From Serendipita indica DSM 11827 (Eukaryota; Basidiomycota; Agaricomycetes; Sebacinales; Serendipitaceae), in NCBI GenBank assembly GCA_910890315.1, contig CAJVGD010000028.1, forward strand, positions 1 to 64,000: a DNA stretch of 64,000 nt. Direction: 5' to 3'. Every line of letters begins with the position of its first letter. Positions within the stretch are counted from its first letter, which is position 1. Positions 1 to 11,519 of this stretch are shown one piece after another. Below the pieces are notes generated by a model, which saw nothing but the letters and a program-made list of their open reading frames with translations, was not told the origin of the DNA and made no database searches. The translations under genes and the position numbers were made by a program.

Positions 1-743
1 GGTTAGTCGGGTTTGTAAGAGGTTCCCTTGCAGATTGAATATACTCTCCAGCCGCAGAGCGTCGAGCGAGAATGACGGCCAGGCTTCCGTCAGAGTCCAA
101 CTCTGGTGCGATGGTACCTGCTGCGGGTCCACAAGCGTCGCCAGGTAGTTTGAGTTGCCAGACACGATTAAAAACTGAATTATTCATCAGTAAATCACGC
201 TCAGTGGACGCTTGACAACATCCCGACGGTCCGCGGTGTCCGCTGGCTTGGTCCAATCGCGTCTTCTGCCTCTTGCCGTCCGCACTTTTACCGATAATAT
301 ACGCGCTTGGAATCTACCCTACATCGTCGGGTTTCCAACCCTGGCTTACCTTGCCTGGGTGCAATTATCCCACCCATCGTCACCGGCTATCCGTCTACCG
401 AGTTTATGGCACCCGGGTAGATTCAATCTGCACGGCTTCCTGTAGTAGCTACCTGAGCAATCCAACGCCACCAACGCGGTTCGGCGGAGTTTGTTTCTCG
501 GTTCATCTTTTCTCCATCCCGCCTTAGGGCGTCCCCATTGCCAGGTCTGTATCGTAAATAACCCGCAGCCGGCATCTACTTTAAAAATAAGCAGGTAGAC
601 TGGGAAATGAAACAAAGTCAAATGTTTTCGTGTATTAGCTCCTCATCCGCAGCATATGTCTACCATATCGACAAATGAAAACCGCGGATCAACCCGGTCT
701 CGTAGTCTAAATCAGTCAATCGAAGCACTCGTACAAGTCTCCC
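1..743. other. Intergenic, no assignable gene
   Basis: Only short overlapping open frames are present on both strands, none with a recognisable domain or a convincing intron-exon pattern. A short open stretch from an ATG near 82 runs into a possible GTAGTT donor near 155, which could be a first exon, but nothing downstream joins it convincingly. The last 100 bases are the 3' flank of the minus-strand F-box-like gene. Confidence 0.4.
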
Positions 744-2813
744 TCACGCCTTCCAGGCGCCCATCCCAATCTCCATCCACCGTTGCCGTCCATCAACAAG
801 CGCAGCATACACTTCTTCCAACGCAATCTTTCCCCGTCCTCGATTCGGCGTATATTCGACTTCGAAAATGGGTAACGCGGCCAACGAGCTCACCGTTCCT
901 CGACGCGGTCTGCTCGATGTCCCAAACGTCTGCGTCCATCTCGCTGGAACGTGAGGAAGGGGCTTTGTGAGCATGTTGAGAGTCGAACTAGGTGGTGGTG
1001 GAAATGCCGTCAAGACAGACGACGTCCCGCTTGGTGAAGACGGAGCGGTCGACTCGACAAGGGTATCATCACTCTTCATCGGAATCCCCTCCTGGTCCTT
1101 GTTTGTCGCTGCCTTTCCAAACCCAACACCAGACATCTCTGCACTCGACATCTTCCTCTTCGCCTTGGTACTCTCTCCATCCCCTCGGGTGGGCGACATG
1201 GACGGTTTTGTTGGCGAGGTAGACTCTACTCGCGGTCCTAGTACGGCGACATTACGTTCTCGAATCGCATGTGCCAACGACGTCAGCACCACCGCCTCTA
1301 TTCGTCCCAAACTTCCTTCAATAGCTGCCGGAGGCGGTAGAATGATGACCTTGGTCACCTTGGGAAACGTGAGCGTCAAGTCGGCGAGCACGTTGGGGGG
1401 CAACGTCGTCACTGGACTGAGTGGAGACGTTGGTGGAGACGGGACGAGCGAAGTTGGTCGTAGCGCGTCGACAGCGGGCATGCAGAGCTCGACCATCAAT
1501 GTTTCGATGCCCCGATTCCCACAAAACGCCTTGATACCCGGCGATGTAAAGTCGGTCAAACCCAGTGTCGTCAATGGGACGCGTGAGCGTACGAGGTGGT
1601 GGAAGAATGTCGTGGCTGACGGAAGGACATTGTCGCGGAGACGTAATGAAGAGAGTTTGGGGAGAAACGCGCCCTGGAAGCGCGATAGAGAGTGAGAAAG
1701 ATCCTTTGAATTAATGTCCAGATATTCGAGATCGGGGAATGAATATGGGACCGGCGGTTGATCAGTAGGTGAGACAGGTGAGGGTGGTTTATTAATGTAT
1801 GGACCACGAATGTAGAGAGAAAACTTGCGCAGCCGCGGAAAGACGATTGAGATATCCTCCATGTCCTTTGCGCGGAATGAGATTACTCCACTGTAGCGTA
1901 TTGTCAGGTCCATAAGAGGAGCATGACGGTGCGGTGGAGGTGCGAGTAATTGAACATTGACCAGTTCGAGTTTGGTCAAGTTTGGCATCTGCAAGAGATG
2001 CGACGCGGAAAAAGTCGATGGGCGTTCGGGACTAGCCGCTCGTATGGAGAGTGATGTCAATGCGGATGAATGAGTCGAGAAGGGATACGGGTGGACATTT
2101 TTCGACGGGAGGACCAAATCCAGGGTTCTTGCCATTTCTATTCGAGGATCCACGGTCGGGACCTGCGCGTTGAGATTCCATAGAACGTCGATTTCGCACA
2201 GTCCAGAGCGTAATGAGATCAAGTCTAGCAGCGCATTCGACTTGATTCCACCAAGGTTGTCCTTGTAGGCCCACAGGCGCGGACAACCCAGTGCCGCGGT
2301 TCGCCACCGCTGGCAGACTTGGGAGATCGCCATTGGATATAGCCACCAAATGCTCCCCAGCATAGGTCGAGTGCTGCTCTCCTCTTTCCTAGCGCTTCTC
2401 GAAGCGAGTCCAAATTCTGGCCATCTCCGTCGAACGGCGTCTCGCTCCTCTTCAACACACATAGCGGCTATATAGACGATTAGATCGTCTGGTAACAGTG
2501 CCGGCGTCCAAGCAAGTAGTCTCCGGCTCTTCGCTACCATTGCGGCGATGCGCTGGGCCTCTTGCCGATATGATTCGTATGTCGCAACGGCACTAGAAAG
2601 CCATGCATGTGCAGCTAAGAGTGCTGATTGTGCCTCTTGTACTGCGCGCGAAGCGTTTGATGCCGTCTTCTTTGCCGACGCTTCGAGATCTGTGATTGTT
2701 CTCAGGAGGGCTTCGTCACTGGCTATTCGGCCCTTCAGCTGGTCGACGTTGAGTGATAGTAGACAGCATCTTGGGTGTTCCGTAGATGGTCTTGCACTGT
2801 GACAAGTAGCCAT
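744..2813 (-). CDS. F-box-like protein with N-terminal coiled coil (A)
   Basis: A single 689-codon open frame with an ATG at 2813. The N-terminal 100 residues are rich in A, E, Q and K with heptad character and probably form a coiled coil. They are followed by an F-box-like core (LLPDDLIVYIAAM, then SQVCQRWRTAALGCPRLW). This WR-containing signature is shared with the four other members in this window. The middle has leucine-rich blocks that fit an irregular LRR fold. The C-terminal third is Ser/Pro/Thr-rich and probably disordered. F-box proteins of this type are thought to recruit substrates to SCF ubiquitin ligases; the substrate is unknown. This copy is the most divergent of the five and has the longest tail. 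The family call is strong and the function is inference. Confidence 0.75.
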   Translation of the reverse strand: MATCHSARPSTEHPRCCLLSLNVDQLKGRIASDEALLRTITDLEASAKKTASNASRAVQEAQSALLAAHAWLSSAVATYESYRQEAQRIAAMVAKSRRLLAWTPALLPDDLIVYIAAMCVEEERDAVRRRWPEFGLASRSARKEESSTRPMLGSIWWLYPMAISQVCQRWRTAALGCPRLWAYKDNLGGIKSNALLDLISLRSGLCEIDVLWNLNAQVPTVDPRIEMARTLDLVLPSKNVHPYPFSTHSSALTSLSIRAASPERPSTFSASHLLQMPNLTKLELVNVQLLAPPPHRHAPLMDLTIRYSGVISFRAKDMEDISIVFPRLRKFSLYIRGPYINKPPSPVSPTDQPPVPYSFPDLEYLDINSKDLSHSLSRFQGAFLPKLSSLRLRDNVLPSATTFFHHLVRSRVPLTTLGLTDFTSPGIKAFCGNRGIETLMVELCMPAVDALRPTSLVPSPPTSPLSPVTTLPPNVLADLTLTFPKVTKVIILPPPAAIEGSLGRIEAVVLTSLAHAIRERNVAVLGPRVESTSPTKPSMSPTRGDGESTKAKRKMSSAEMSGVGFGKAATNKDQEGIPMKSDDTLVESTAPSSPSGTSSVLTAFPPPPSSTLNMLTKPLPHVPARWTQTFGTSSRPRRGTVSSLAALPIFEVEYTPNRGRGKIALEEVYAALVDGRQRWMEIGMGAWKA

Positions 2814-4823
2814 AGCGTTTTGGGGACCTGTCAGAAGCTGTCAGAGGTCGCTAGTGCTTGGGCTGGTAACGCTGATTGCGCAGAAAGACGTACGAGAGGG
2901 AGGAGATGTTGTTTCGAGTAGGAAAGGTAGGGAAGATACGTGCGCGGGGGAGGCGAGCGACGACCCCCATATATGAATGTGAAGGAAGGCGGAAAGGGCA
3001 GGGTCGCTGCTCGGGTTCGTGCGCTTCGACGACTGATCCACGGCTGTCTATCTCAAACACTGAACTACTGAAACGGCGCTAAAGACTCGCCCTCACCTAT
3101 ACGCCCCTAGCCTTGGAGCTCGGTCGTCACCATCCTCGCAACCGAGATTTTCGTGGCGTCTCTTTACTGGCGCGTTGCTAAAATGGGCGCAAGGGGCAAC
3201 GTACAGAATGCACACGGACGAAGATCATGAGTTGGCCGTCAATGCTCAGTCTGGGGGGCGCCATTCAGCCCGGTTTCGCCAACAATCACCCGACAAATCG
3301 AGCAGCGGGCAGAACAATGAATATCCTCGTCTCTTCGTCGTTCACTCTCCACGCTCCATATTGCAAAACGCTCGCTATCACGCGTTCTCGCGAGATGCCG
3401 ACTCGAGGTCACGATCCAGCACGTCCATGACCAAAAAAAAGTCCCGGATTCGTGCATCCGGAAGCTCTTTTCGCCTTCTTCGATCGACGTCCGGAACGGT
3501 CTTGGGTCCATGATGCCAAAGGGAGATCGTGGCAGGGTTCAAGTTAATGAAGTCGGCTTCCTGGTCATTACCAGACATTCTGTACCCGGTAAAAGACTCC
3601 ATTTAAAGATATTAGACAACTGTATCGAGACTCTCAGAACGACAACGGGTAGGATCCGCTTGTTGAACTCGACCTCCGCCACAATGCAAACGGGCTCAAG
3701 GTACCATAGTCTAGAGAACATGAGAAGAAGAAGATACGCAGACTTGAGATCAGTAAACACTTCCATCTTGGCAAAAGTTAACGCCACGTGAGCTCCACAA
3801 CTCGCAGGGCATTCTACAAAACCTACCTCTGTTGGCTACTGCCCATTGCTCCTGCTTATTCTGAAAGACCTTCAAATGTAGTGTGACACCAGCACCATGG
3901 AAGTGAATATCCTTGACCACCTGGGAATACCCGACAATCTGGATGTCGCGACTCAAGAGCAATTACGTAGGATGAATACCTCTTCTCTGTGATCATTACT
4001 TACTTCTTGCAGCAGAATCATGACGACCTATTGATGTCCAGGACAATGGGGCAGCTTCGCCAACCCCACGCTCTTGGGACGCAGGCAACATACAAGGGAA
4101 TCGTGGACATTTGTTCGGCCCAAATGATGCCTTTCAGGCTTTGAGTCGCATGGAATACGGAACCATGACTCGTCAAGTGGTTCCCAATCATCCACACATT
4201 GCTATCGCGTCGTACAGTTACTAACGTATCCCCGTCAGAGCCATAAACTTGCACAGGGGCACAACAACAGAGTTCAGGGACAGATTCATCACACTTTATA
4301 TTCATTCCAACGGCAGTTCTTCCGGTCAAGAGATAAAGACTTGAGACCTAGAGCACATTTTAGCTGACTGCTGACACTGAGCCAGACGGACATCACACTG
4401 TTCGCTCTTTGGCGGCCTAGCCTCTGAGGGATATCGATGATTGGAACGGATTTTGCAGTCATGATCGAATTACTTGGTATTCTAATCACAGTATGAAGAC
4501 CCAGCATCCCTCGATTAGTGGTCGTATGTAAACCCATCTCTCTCATTGATCTGAGTTTGAACTCGAGGGCAATAAACCTGCTGACCTTTCCCACGTGGGC
4601 ATCGCTTTCCCCGCATTTGAGTGCTGATGAGGTGCGTTCGATGGGTGTGTTAGGCTACTGGTCAGCGGCATCGCCTCCTCATGGAGAGAGACACGACGCC
4701 AGGCTCCAGCTTGCACCTTGCGCGCTGTCAAGACCACTCGAAGTAATTTCGAGGTAAAATATCATTGATAGCGATTAAAGCGTGCTAATTGAGAGCTCAT
4801 ACTACAGTTCATCAATATTTCTG
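2814..4823. other. Long intergenic stretch with unassigned minus-strand open segments
   Basis: No gene can be named here. On the minus strand three neighbouring segments (about 4329-4018, 3962-3750 and 3787-3380) read with protein-like composition and could be exons of one gene. One pair is separated by a GTAGGT...CCAAG interval near 3826-3768. No family is recognised and no start or stop is fixed. Near 4752-4807 a GTAAAA donor, a CTAAT branch site and a TACAG acceptor look like a 5'UTR intron of the next gene. Confidence 0.3.
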
Positions 4824-6524
4824 ATGCCACCACCCCGACAAGCTCCACGGGCCTCCAGGAAGTCAGTCAACACCCTGGCCGACGATGATCATATTCCTCG
4901 TCGTCAGGAGCTCGAAAACCTACGTAAAATCGATGCAGAGGACGCGTCGTGGATTCATAGACTCGAGCAAGAAATTTCTGTCAAGCAGACAAGCATCGAG
5001 ACTCACCTATACAACATCGAAAACTTTGAAGTTGCAATTTCTGCTTCGGAGGTCGTTCTTGAACGTCAGAAACTCCTCGTTGACGCCATTCAGCGCGTAC
5101 AGGAGACCTTCCGCAATGGTTCACCCTCACCCTCGCTCCCCCTTCCTACATACACCATCTCTGAATCTCGAAATGCGTTCGAGGCGGCAAAAGAGGCACT
5201 CTATGCACTCAAAGCATGCATAACAGAGGAGGAAACGCTGATAAGCCTTCACCGAGCGCGCGCCCAGTCTACTGCGCGGTCAGTCGCCAGTCTGTCTCAC
5301 GAGTTGGGACGCGAGCAATCGGAAATGTATGAAGAGCAACATTTAATCAGCATCATGAAGGATCATCTATCAAGGTTGAAGGACAACCGCGCACGGCGAC
5401 TCACGAAGATGAATCGAGCGCGCCAGGTTGAGCTTCCCGACGGGCTGCTCGCCAGTATATTTCGTGACATTGTGGAGACAGAGATTCATGAAAGGCGACT
5501 ATACAACGATATCTCACCAAGTTTCGCCGTACTTACCTTGAGTCACGTTTCTACCCGGTGGCGGTCACTCTGTAAAGGCGAGGCGACTCTTTGGAGATAT
5601 ATACCAACGACGCGTTCTCAGATAATATATCACTATGTAGGTCTCTTGAAGGAGAATATGGCGATCGTACTTCACCTACACGAGACCCGCTCTTCCACCT
5701 CTCAACATGTCACGATGGCTTTGGAGGCTCTTTACGAGAGGGGAACTCCAAGGACATTAGAAATAATTCATCGCTCCGATCGCTGGCTTTCGTTCAAGCT
5801 TCCTATACGATCATGGAGGGTGCGCCATATTCTCCCATGGTTTGCTGAAGACGATGCGCGACGGGCAGTTAAGCATCTAGAGCTTGATGTAGGAGAGCTC
5901 AGTGCCAAACAGCTTGGAATGATCTTACGTGGGACTGATCTATACACTCTTGTACTGTCCGTTGGGGAATGGCTAAGTAACTGGGACCCAGCGACTCATG
6001 CCACCATAGATCAACCAAGTCTCATAAGCATCAAATGCACACCAAGTATATTATCCGAGTTACTCAGCTCCATGATTCGCGCACCATCTCTCAGCCGGAT
6101 ATCCCTCTTGGCCCCCAAAATTCGCGCCGCCGATCATAGAGCTGCTCCTGTGGTTCCTAGCAGGTCATGGGAACAACTCAAGGAGGTCGAGTTCCACACG
6201 TTTCCTTCCGTAGAGTACACAGAATCTTTGCTTGCCTCATGGCTCGGGTGTATTTCATCAGTGAAACAATGCACCATCTCCGGACCGAACACGTCGCCTC
6301 TCTTCGCAGCTTTCAAAAAGCGCCTCTCTATCTTCTCCAAGCTGGAGGAGCTGATATTTTCCGAGGCGGACGTCGATACGGCCATTCTAGGTCGAGCTAT
6401 GCAGGATGGGGACAGTACGCAAGTCGCGTTCAGACGAGTCACTTTCAAGAGGTGCTCTGGTATCACGCAAGAGTTTTGCGAGAGCTTGACCAGAGATGGA
6501 TTTTCCGTCAGAGTTTATGTATAA
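4824..6524 (+). CDS. F-box-like protein with N-terminal coiled coil (B)
   Basis: An intronless 566-codon frame. I start at the ATG at 4824: the same frame is open further upstream, but only from non-ATG codons, and a probable intron acceptor (TACAG) lies just before. The first 200 residues are heptad-rich and charged, a likely coiled coil. The F-box-like core follows (LPDGLLASIFRDIVE, then LSHVSTRWRSLCKGEATLW), then a leucine-rich C-terminal half. The presumed role is substrate adaptor of an SCF ubiquitin ligase, by family. It lies head-to-tail with the next F-box-like gene, which suggests local duplication. Confidence 0.75.
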   Translation: MPPPRQAPRASRKSVNTLADDDHIPRRQELENLRKIDAEDASWIHRLEQEISVKQTSIETHLYNIENFEVAISASEVVLERQKLLVDAIQRVQETFRNGSPSPSLPLPTYTISESRNAFEAAKEALYALKACITEEETLISLHRARAQSTARSVASLSHELGREQSEMYEEQHLISIMKDHLSRLKDNRARRLTKMNRARQVELPDGLLASIFRDIVETEIHERRLYNDISPSFAVLTLSHVSTRWRSLCKGEATLWRYIPTTRSQIIYHYVGLLKENMAIVLHLHETRSSTSQHVTMALEALYERGTPRTLEIIHRSDRWLSFKLPIRSWRVRHILPWFAEDDARRAVKHLELDVGELSAKQLGMILRGTDLYTLVLSVGEWLSNWDPATHATIDQPSLISIKCTPSILSELLSSMIRAPSLSRISLLAPKIRAADHRAAPVVPSRSWEQLKEVEFHTFPSVEYTESLLASWLGCISSVKQCTISGPNTSPLFAAFKKRLSIFSKLEELIFSEADVDTAILGRAMQDGDSTQVAFRRVTFKRCSGITQEFCESLTRDGFSVRVYV

Positions 6525-6791
6525 ATACGTAGGAGGGCTCGGGATAGGAAATAACAATAAGATTAGTTGGATGATACTCGCATGAAGCTGGCCCGCTTAT
6601 ACGATATTATTGAGGCTCAACGGGGATGTAACGACTTGGACGGACCTGTTCAGCTTATTGTGGAAACACATCAAGTTCGAGCCCGCCATTCCGGCAGCTG
6701 CTTGGACCCAACCACAATCTTGACAAAGTAGATGAGCGATGGAGATGTCTGTATCCACTACACTAGTTGATATCGAGCTCAATGTCGACAG

Positions 6792-8599
6792 GAAGTTGCC
6801 TCTTCACTATCCGGGGACGATTTATTAGATACCCTCGACGACGACGGCCGCGAGACTGGAAAAAAGGAGCCATCTTTGAATGACCTCATACGTGAAGATG
6901 AGCGGCTAGTCAATTCTCTCAAAGCAGAGCTATCCAGGCGTGACGTGGAGCTCGAGAGCATCGCTCAAGGTATTCGAGCCAAGGAGGACGCGTTGCGAGA
7001 AATGGAAGAGTCTGTAGAGGCCACAAAACAACTACAGACACTCTTCTTCAACTTTACATCCAGCTTTCATCACGTCGACCAACATCTGTTGACTCGAAAT
7101 ATCCATGGCGCCGACTCGGTTCGAGCATTGGCCAAGAAGACGCTCGCTTCAACAAACTCGGCTCACAGGAAGAATCTAGAAGCGTCGAAGGATCTCAAGA
7201 TTCTCCTCAATGCTGTCTCAACGTGGACGACCCAGGCGACCTCGGAACTGAGCCTTGCGCGAGCTACGCTGGCGACAAAAGAGGCGCACGTAAAGGGAAT
7301 TAGGCACCAGATAGGACTATTCAGACACGAATGTCCCAGAAGCTTGCTCTCCTCAACCCAGCATGGAGACTTCCAGACGAACTCTGGACAGTCATCCTCC
7401 TAGATGCGCTTTCGAGGACTGCTTGTAGCAGGGATTATCTCCAACACTTCAAAGAAGAATGGAAGGACGCTACTGGTCTCGCCGAGCTCACGCTCTCTGG
7501 TGTCTGCTGCCGCTGGCGGGACCTACTACGCGCGACGCCCGAAGCGTGGAATACAATCTATATTCCAAATAGATCGACAGAGAAGGATATAGCGCGTATA
7601 CGTCACTACTACTCGCTCGCCAATAAGCCACATCTCCGTCTGTTAGTTCAGATGGAGAACGACACCCGTCAAGATCACACAAACCGACTATTAACTCTGT
7701 TCAGGCACGATGTCGTCTGCCGATCTATTGACATTCTTACCTCACACGACGGAGTGGGACGTGTCGTTGACCTGCTTCACTTCTTCCCACCTCCACATGA
7801 GCTGCGCCTCCTTGCAGAAAACGGGAGCTTGCCTCCCAACGTCATCCTTCCATTTGCGTTTGGAGTCTTTGTCAAATCCCTCTATCTGTGCCATTGTCGT
7901 GCCACATGGGCGAAAGAGAGCGTGGTCGAACTGGAAGAGTTGGGGACGCGCTCGACTGCTCCAAATGCGGGACTTTCTCACTTTACACCAGGAATGCTAA
8001 AGTCGTTGAAGAGGCTCGCCGTGTACTCGGCATCAAGCGAACCGCAACCACTCCTCCAACAGCGCACTACGCTCTCAAAACTCGTCGAGGTTGCCTGTGG
8101 GTTTCAATTCCTTCTCACATCACTCGCTAAGGAGTATAAACTACCTGCTCTGAAGAGGTTGATCATCCCATTAGCATCCGAGTATACGCTCGAGGACTGG
8201 GAACTGTTCCGACACGAGGTAGAGCAAACCTCTAGGATTCAAGAGCTGGTCCTCTGCTCCATGTACGACGGATATCCACGATTACTCTCGACCCTCATCT
8301 CGCTTCAAGACTTGCGCTCGTTGCAACTCGAGGGCTCGACGGTGGATGGAATTCTTATGGGGTGGCAGGAAGCGTGGAGAAACTCAAAAGGTGCCCGAGG
8401 AGCGTTCCCGCCACTCATGGACCTGATCGTCGAGGATTATACTGGAGATGGGGAGAAGAGTCTTTTGGTGTTTGTCGACTGGCACTACCAGGTGATTCTG
8501 CATGGAGGGCGGAAGCTTCGGGTCACATTGAGGTCGTGTCCGAATATCTCTGCTGGGACGCTCGCTCGCTTGTCGGCGGTTGCAGAACTAGTCTGTTGA
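6792..8599 (+). CDS. F-box-like protein with N-terminal coiled coil (C), two exons or more
   Basis: Two frames join cleanly through a 50-nt intron at 7290-7339 (GTAAAG donor, CCCAG acceptor, phase 0). It places the coiled-coil half (from about 6792) directly before the F-box-like core (RLPDELWTVILLDAL, then LSGVCCRWRDLL). The frame ends at 8599 and gives about 585 residues. The true start is not certain, because the first exon frame has no early ATG. An ATG exon at 6732-6746 with a 45-nt intron to 6791 restores phase but uses a weak GTCTGT donor. Leucine-rich repeats fill the C-terminal half. The presumed role is an SCF substrate adaptor, by family. Confidence 0.7.
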
Positions 8600-8896
8600 C
8601 CCGACCTACCAGGGTGCGAGGTGCTGCAGATTATTATCTATTCATATCACATCGACTGAAATCTGTATATCCTGCTTCAATGAAGACTCATTCTTTCACC
8701 TTTTCGAGCGAAACCCAATCTACAGACGCCAAGCGAGTCGACAAGAACCTTGGATTCGACCGTAACCGACGTTTCGGAGAACCAACCCTCTTTTTGCTTG
8801 TTTAACGGTCTCAGCGCGTACAGTGTGAGATAAAGATACTCACAAACTGGCGAGGCCGACGACGAAACGACGACGGACAACGTACAACTACGCACG

Positions 8897-10782
8897 ATGA
8901 GCGGCGCGGGCTCAGGGCCAAAATCTGGTCCAAGTCGATCAGAATATGCACCTTTAATCGACTCGGACGCGGGTGGATATCACAGAAACTCGGCTGAGAG
9001 CCCGCGACGCGCGACACACGGCTCGTCACTTCCAACGTCGCCCCAGAGGAGCGCCTCGCGCCGGTTTTCTATACCTAGACGGAGTCTATCACGCGCGAGG
9101 ACCGCAAATGGAGAAGTTTTGGAGCTGCATTTTGCGAGCGTGGATCAGAAACGGAGAAAGTGGTGGAAGGACGCTGCTATCACCGGGCTATTTATCGCTT
9201 CATGGTAAGCAAATTGTTATGAAAACGCTAACCGAATCCTCACTCTGCATCCAGGTTTTTATTCGCTACTATCCTATCCGTGTACAACAAGTGGATGTTC
9301 TCACCCAAATACCTTGGCTTTCCTTTTCCTCTCTTCGTCACGACACTTCATATGGTCGTCCAGGCCATTCTTGCTGCCATTGTTCGATGGCTTTGGCCCG
9401 CGCGTTTCAAACCGGAATACAATCCCAGCAAGAAGGACTATGCGTATGTTGTACAGAGGCGCTATACAAAGTTTGCTGATTGTCATTTGCATTTAGGACA
9501 AAAGCCGTTCCCACAGCCGCTGCCACCGCGCTCGACATTGGTCTCTCGAATTTCAGCTTGAAGCTAATCACCCTCTCGTTTTACACCATGTGTAAATCTA
9601 GTTCGCTCATCTTTGTCCTCTTCTTCGCCTTTCTTCTCAAAATCGAAAAACCGTCTCTGCGACTCATCTTTGTCATTGCGCTCATCACTGGGGGTGTGCT
9701 AATGATGGTGTTTACGACAACAACGTTTTCTGGTCTTGGGCTGTTCCTTGTCCTTTCCGCGTCCTTCCTTGGTGGTTTACGATGGAGTCTGACCCAGTTA
9801 CTCCTGAAGAAGAAGGAAATGGGCATGAACAATCCAGCGGCTACAATCTTTTGGCTTGCACCAAGCATGGCGATCACACTGTCCATCGTCTCAATGGTAG
9901 TCGAAGGATGGATCAATGTCTGGAAGAGCGACTTTTGGGACCGTGTAGGCATCTTGCCCAGTCTCTTCTACCTCCTCAGCCCGGGCAGCGTGGCATTTGC
10001 CATGGTCCTCAGCGAGTACTAGTACGTACTCAAGTCTGTCGTTTGATTTCTCTCACCTATTCACAGCATCATCTCCCGAGCTGGCGTCGTCCCAATGTCC
10101 ATCGCGGGCATCTTCAAAGAAGTGACAACGATCACCATTTCCGCTTGGGTATTCGGGGATCATCTTACCGAACTGAACATTATTGGCGTTGTCATCACTA
10201 TTGGCGGTTCGTACATCGACGATTCTTTGATTCGAGCTGAGATTTCCTTAGGCATTGCGCTATATACCTACCACAAGTACACTGCGGCGTTACACTCTGT
10301 CGTTCCGCTTGACGAGCACGGTAATCCCCTCCAAGAAGAGGAAGCGGAAGAAGGTGAGTTTTGGCCGTACATTCATGATGTTTTCTCATGCGGGACTAGT
10401 TCTATCCATCGTCCATCGTGTCAATACGTTGGACAATGAAGAAGGATTAAGACTTCTCGAAGATGGTGGCGACTTTGAGATACCCATCAATGACGACCCA
10501 GAGGACGTTGCCAAGGCGCAGCTAGAGGAGGCAGCTGAAGGAGGGCACGGAGACCATGAGCTGGGTGAGATTTTCCACCTCCTTCATCCGAGTTACTGAC
10601 AAGTCCAAGGCAACGGGTCATCCAAAGCCTTTAGCGCGATAGCGGCCAACGATGAACGACCTCTTTTCACTATCGCTGACCAGGATGACTTTGAGAGTAA
10701 TGGAAGAGTCATACTGGGCACCGCAGAGGAAGGAAGTAGAGAAGTGGGCGGGGTCGGGAATCGCATCGACTCTGGACGATAG
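8897..10782 (+). CDS. Nucleotide-sugar/triose-phosphate-type transporter, SLC35C2-like
   Basis: I read seven exons: 8897-9204, 9255-9443, 9497-10021, 10067-10206, 10252-10353, 10400-10564 and 10610-10782. All phases agree and give 533 residues. A disordered N-terminus of about 90 residues precedes about ten hydrophobic segments of the drug/metabolite transporter fold. Diagnostic stretches are SVYNKWMFSPKYLGFPFPLF, the KPSLRL...GVLMM region and GLRWSLTQLLLKKK. The end of the fold reads ISRAGVVPMSIAGIFKEV, and the tail is acidic. Fungal relatives (Ymd8 type) sit in Golgi/ER membranes and are thought to move nucleotide sugars; the substrate here is not predictable. The fourth intron (10207-10251, 45 nt, GTTCGT donor) has no stop and keeps frame, so an intron-retained form with 15 extra residues is possible. 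Confidence 0.88.
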
Positions 10783-11031
10783 TGGCCCGTCAGCTTTTGA
10801 CGATGTTAGTTCTTTTGTCTGTACAATCTGATTCCTCGCGTCTATTCATGGCTACATCACGTTTGATATTCAGTTGAGCAAACTTAGACCCGACGTCGAC
10901 TTTCCCAACATCACTTTTGATAACATGGAACGCAGAAGCCCCTCGCTCGCCCAAAGTATACAGAGCGCTTCACCATAAGTTACTGCGTGTATCTGATACG
11001 TCTATTGGAACTGAACTGGTGCCACAAGCAG

Positions 11032-11458
11032 TCCACTCGAGAACCGCGGCGTGAACAACCCGGACGCTCAAAAGCCCACTAATTCCTCTCCATTTCCTTC
11101 GTATCAGCTCCGAATAAGGCGCCCTCTGGGTGCCGAACGACCGCTACTCGAAACCGTCAAAGCGCACGACGAACGACATCTTTCGACACTCGAAGCGTCG
11201 TTAGCCACGATGAACAAGCGGCTTCAGGAAGCAAACGCAATTATCGCCGACTCGAGGCGCGAGTTGGCAGATTTAGAGCGCTTCATTGAGCTCGTGGCGC
11301 CAGGACGGGATATTTGCGATATGAGTTGGGGCAGAATTGACTCACATCATGTTCTCAGAGGAATTCGTTTGATTGCAAGCGACCATCCCAAGGATCCCTA
11401 CCTCCACGGAATTGTCCGAGGTTTCGAGGCCACGAAAGCCGCGTCCGAGAGGACCTGA
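11032..11458 (+). pseudogene. Truncated F-box-like N-terminus (coiled coil only)
   Basis: An open frame follows a plausible CAG acceptor at 11029-11031 and ends at 11458, with no ATG in its first part. The sequence LLETVKAHDERHLSTLEAS and the following heptads resemble the N-terminal coiled coils of the F-box-like genes in this window, notably their 'E..FALEE..L..L' block. The F-box core and leucine-rich half are absent. I read it as a fragment left by duplication or decay. A short unknown coiled-coil protein is the alternative. Confidence 0.4.
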
Positions 11459-11519
11459 GCCAGCGGCATGTCCGCCCTTGTCGTTTCTGAGGAACCTACG
11501 CAGTCATTCGTTAGTGGAG

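Noticed and set aside
967-1695. A 242-codon plus-strand open frame
   Set aside because: It lies antisense to the F-box-like gene A, whose minus-strand frame covers it completely and shows family motifs. The plus reading has no domain.
7290-7403. Frameshift in F-box-like gene C
   Set aside because: A 50-nt GTAAAG...CCCAG intron explains the frame change exactly and restores the family order, so no mutation is needed.
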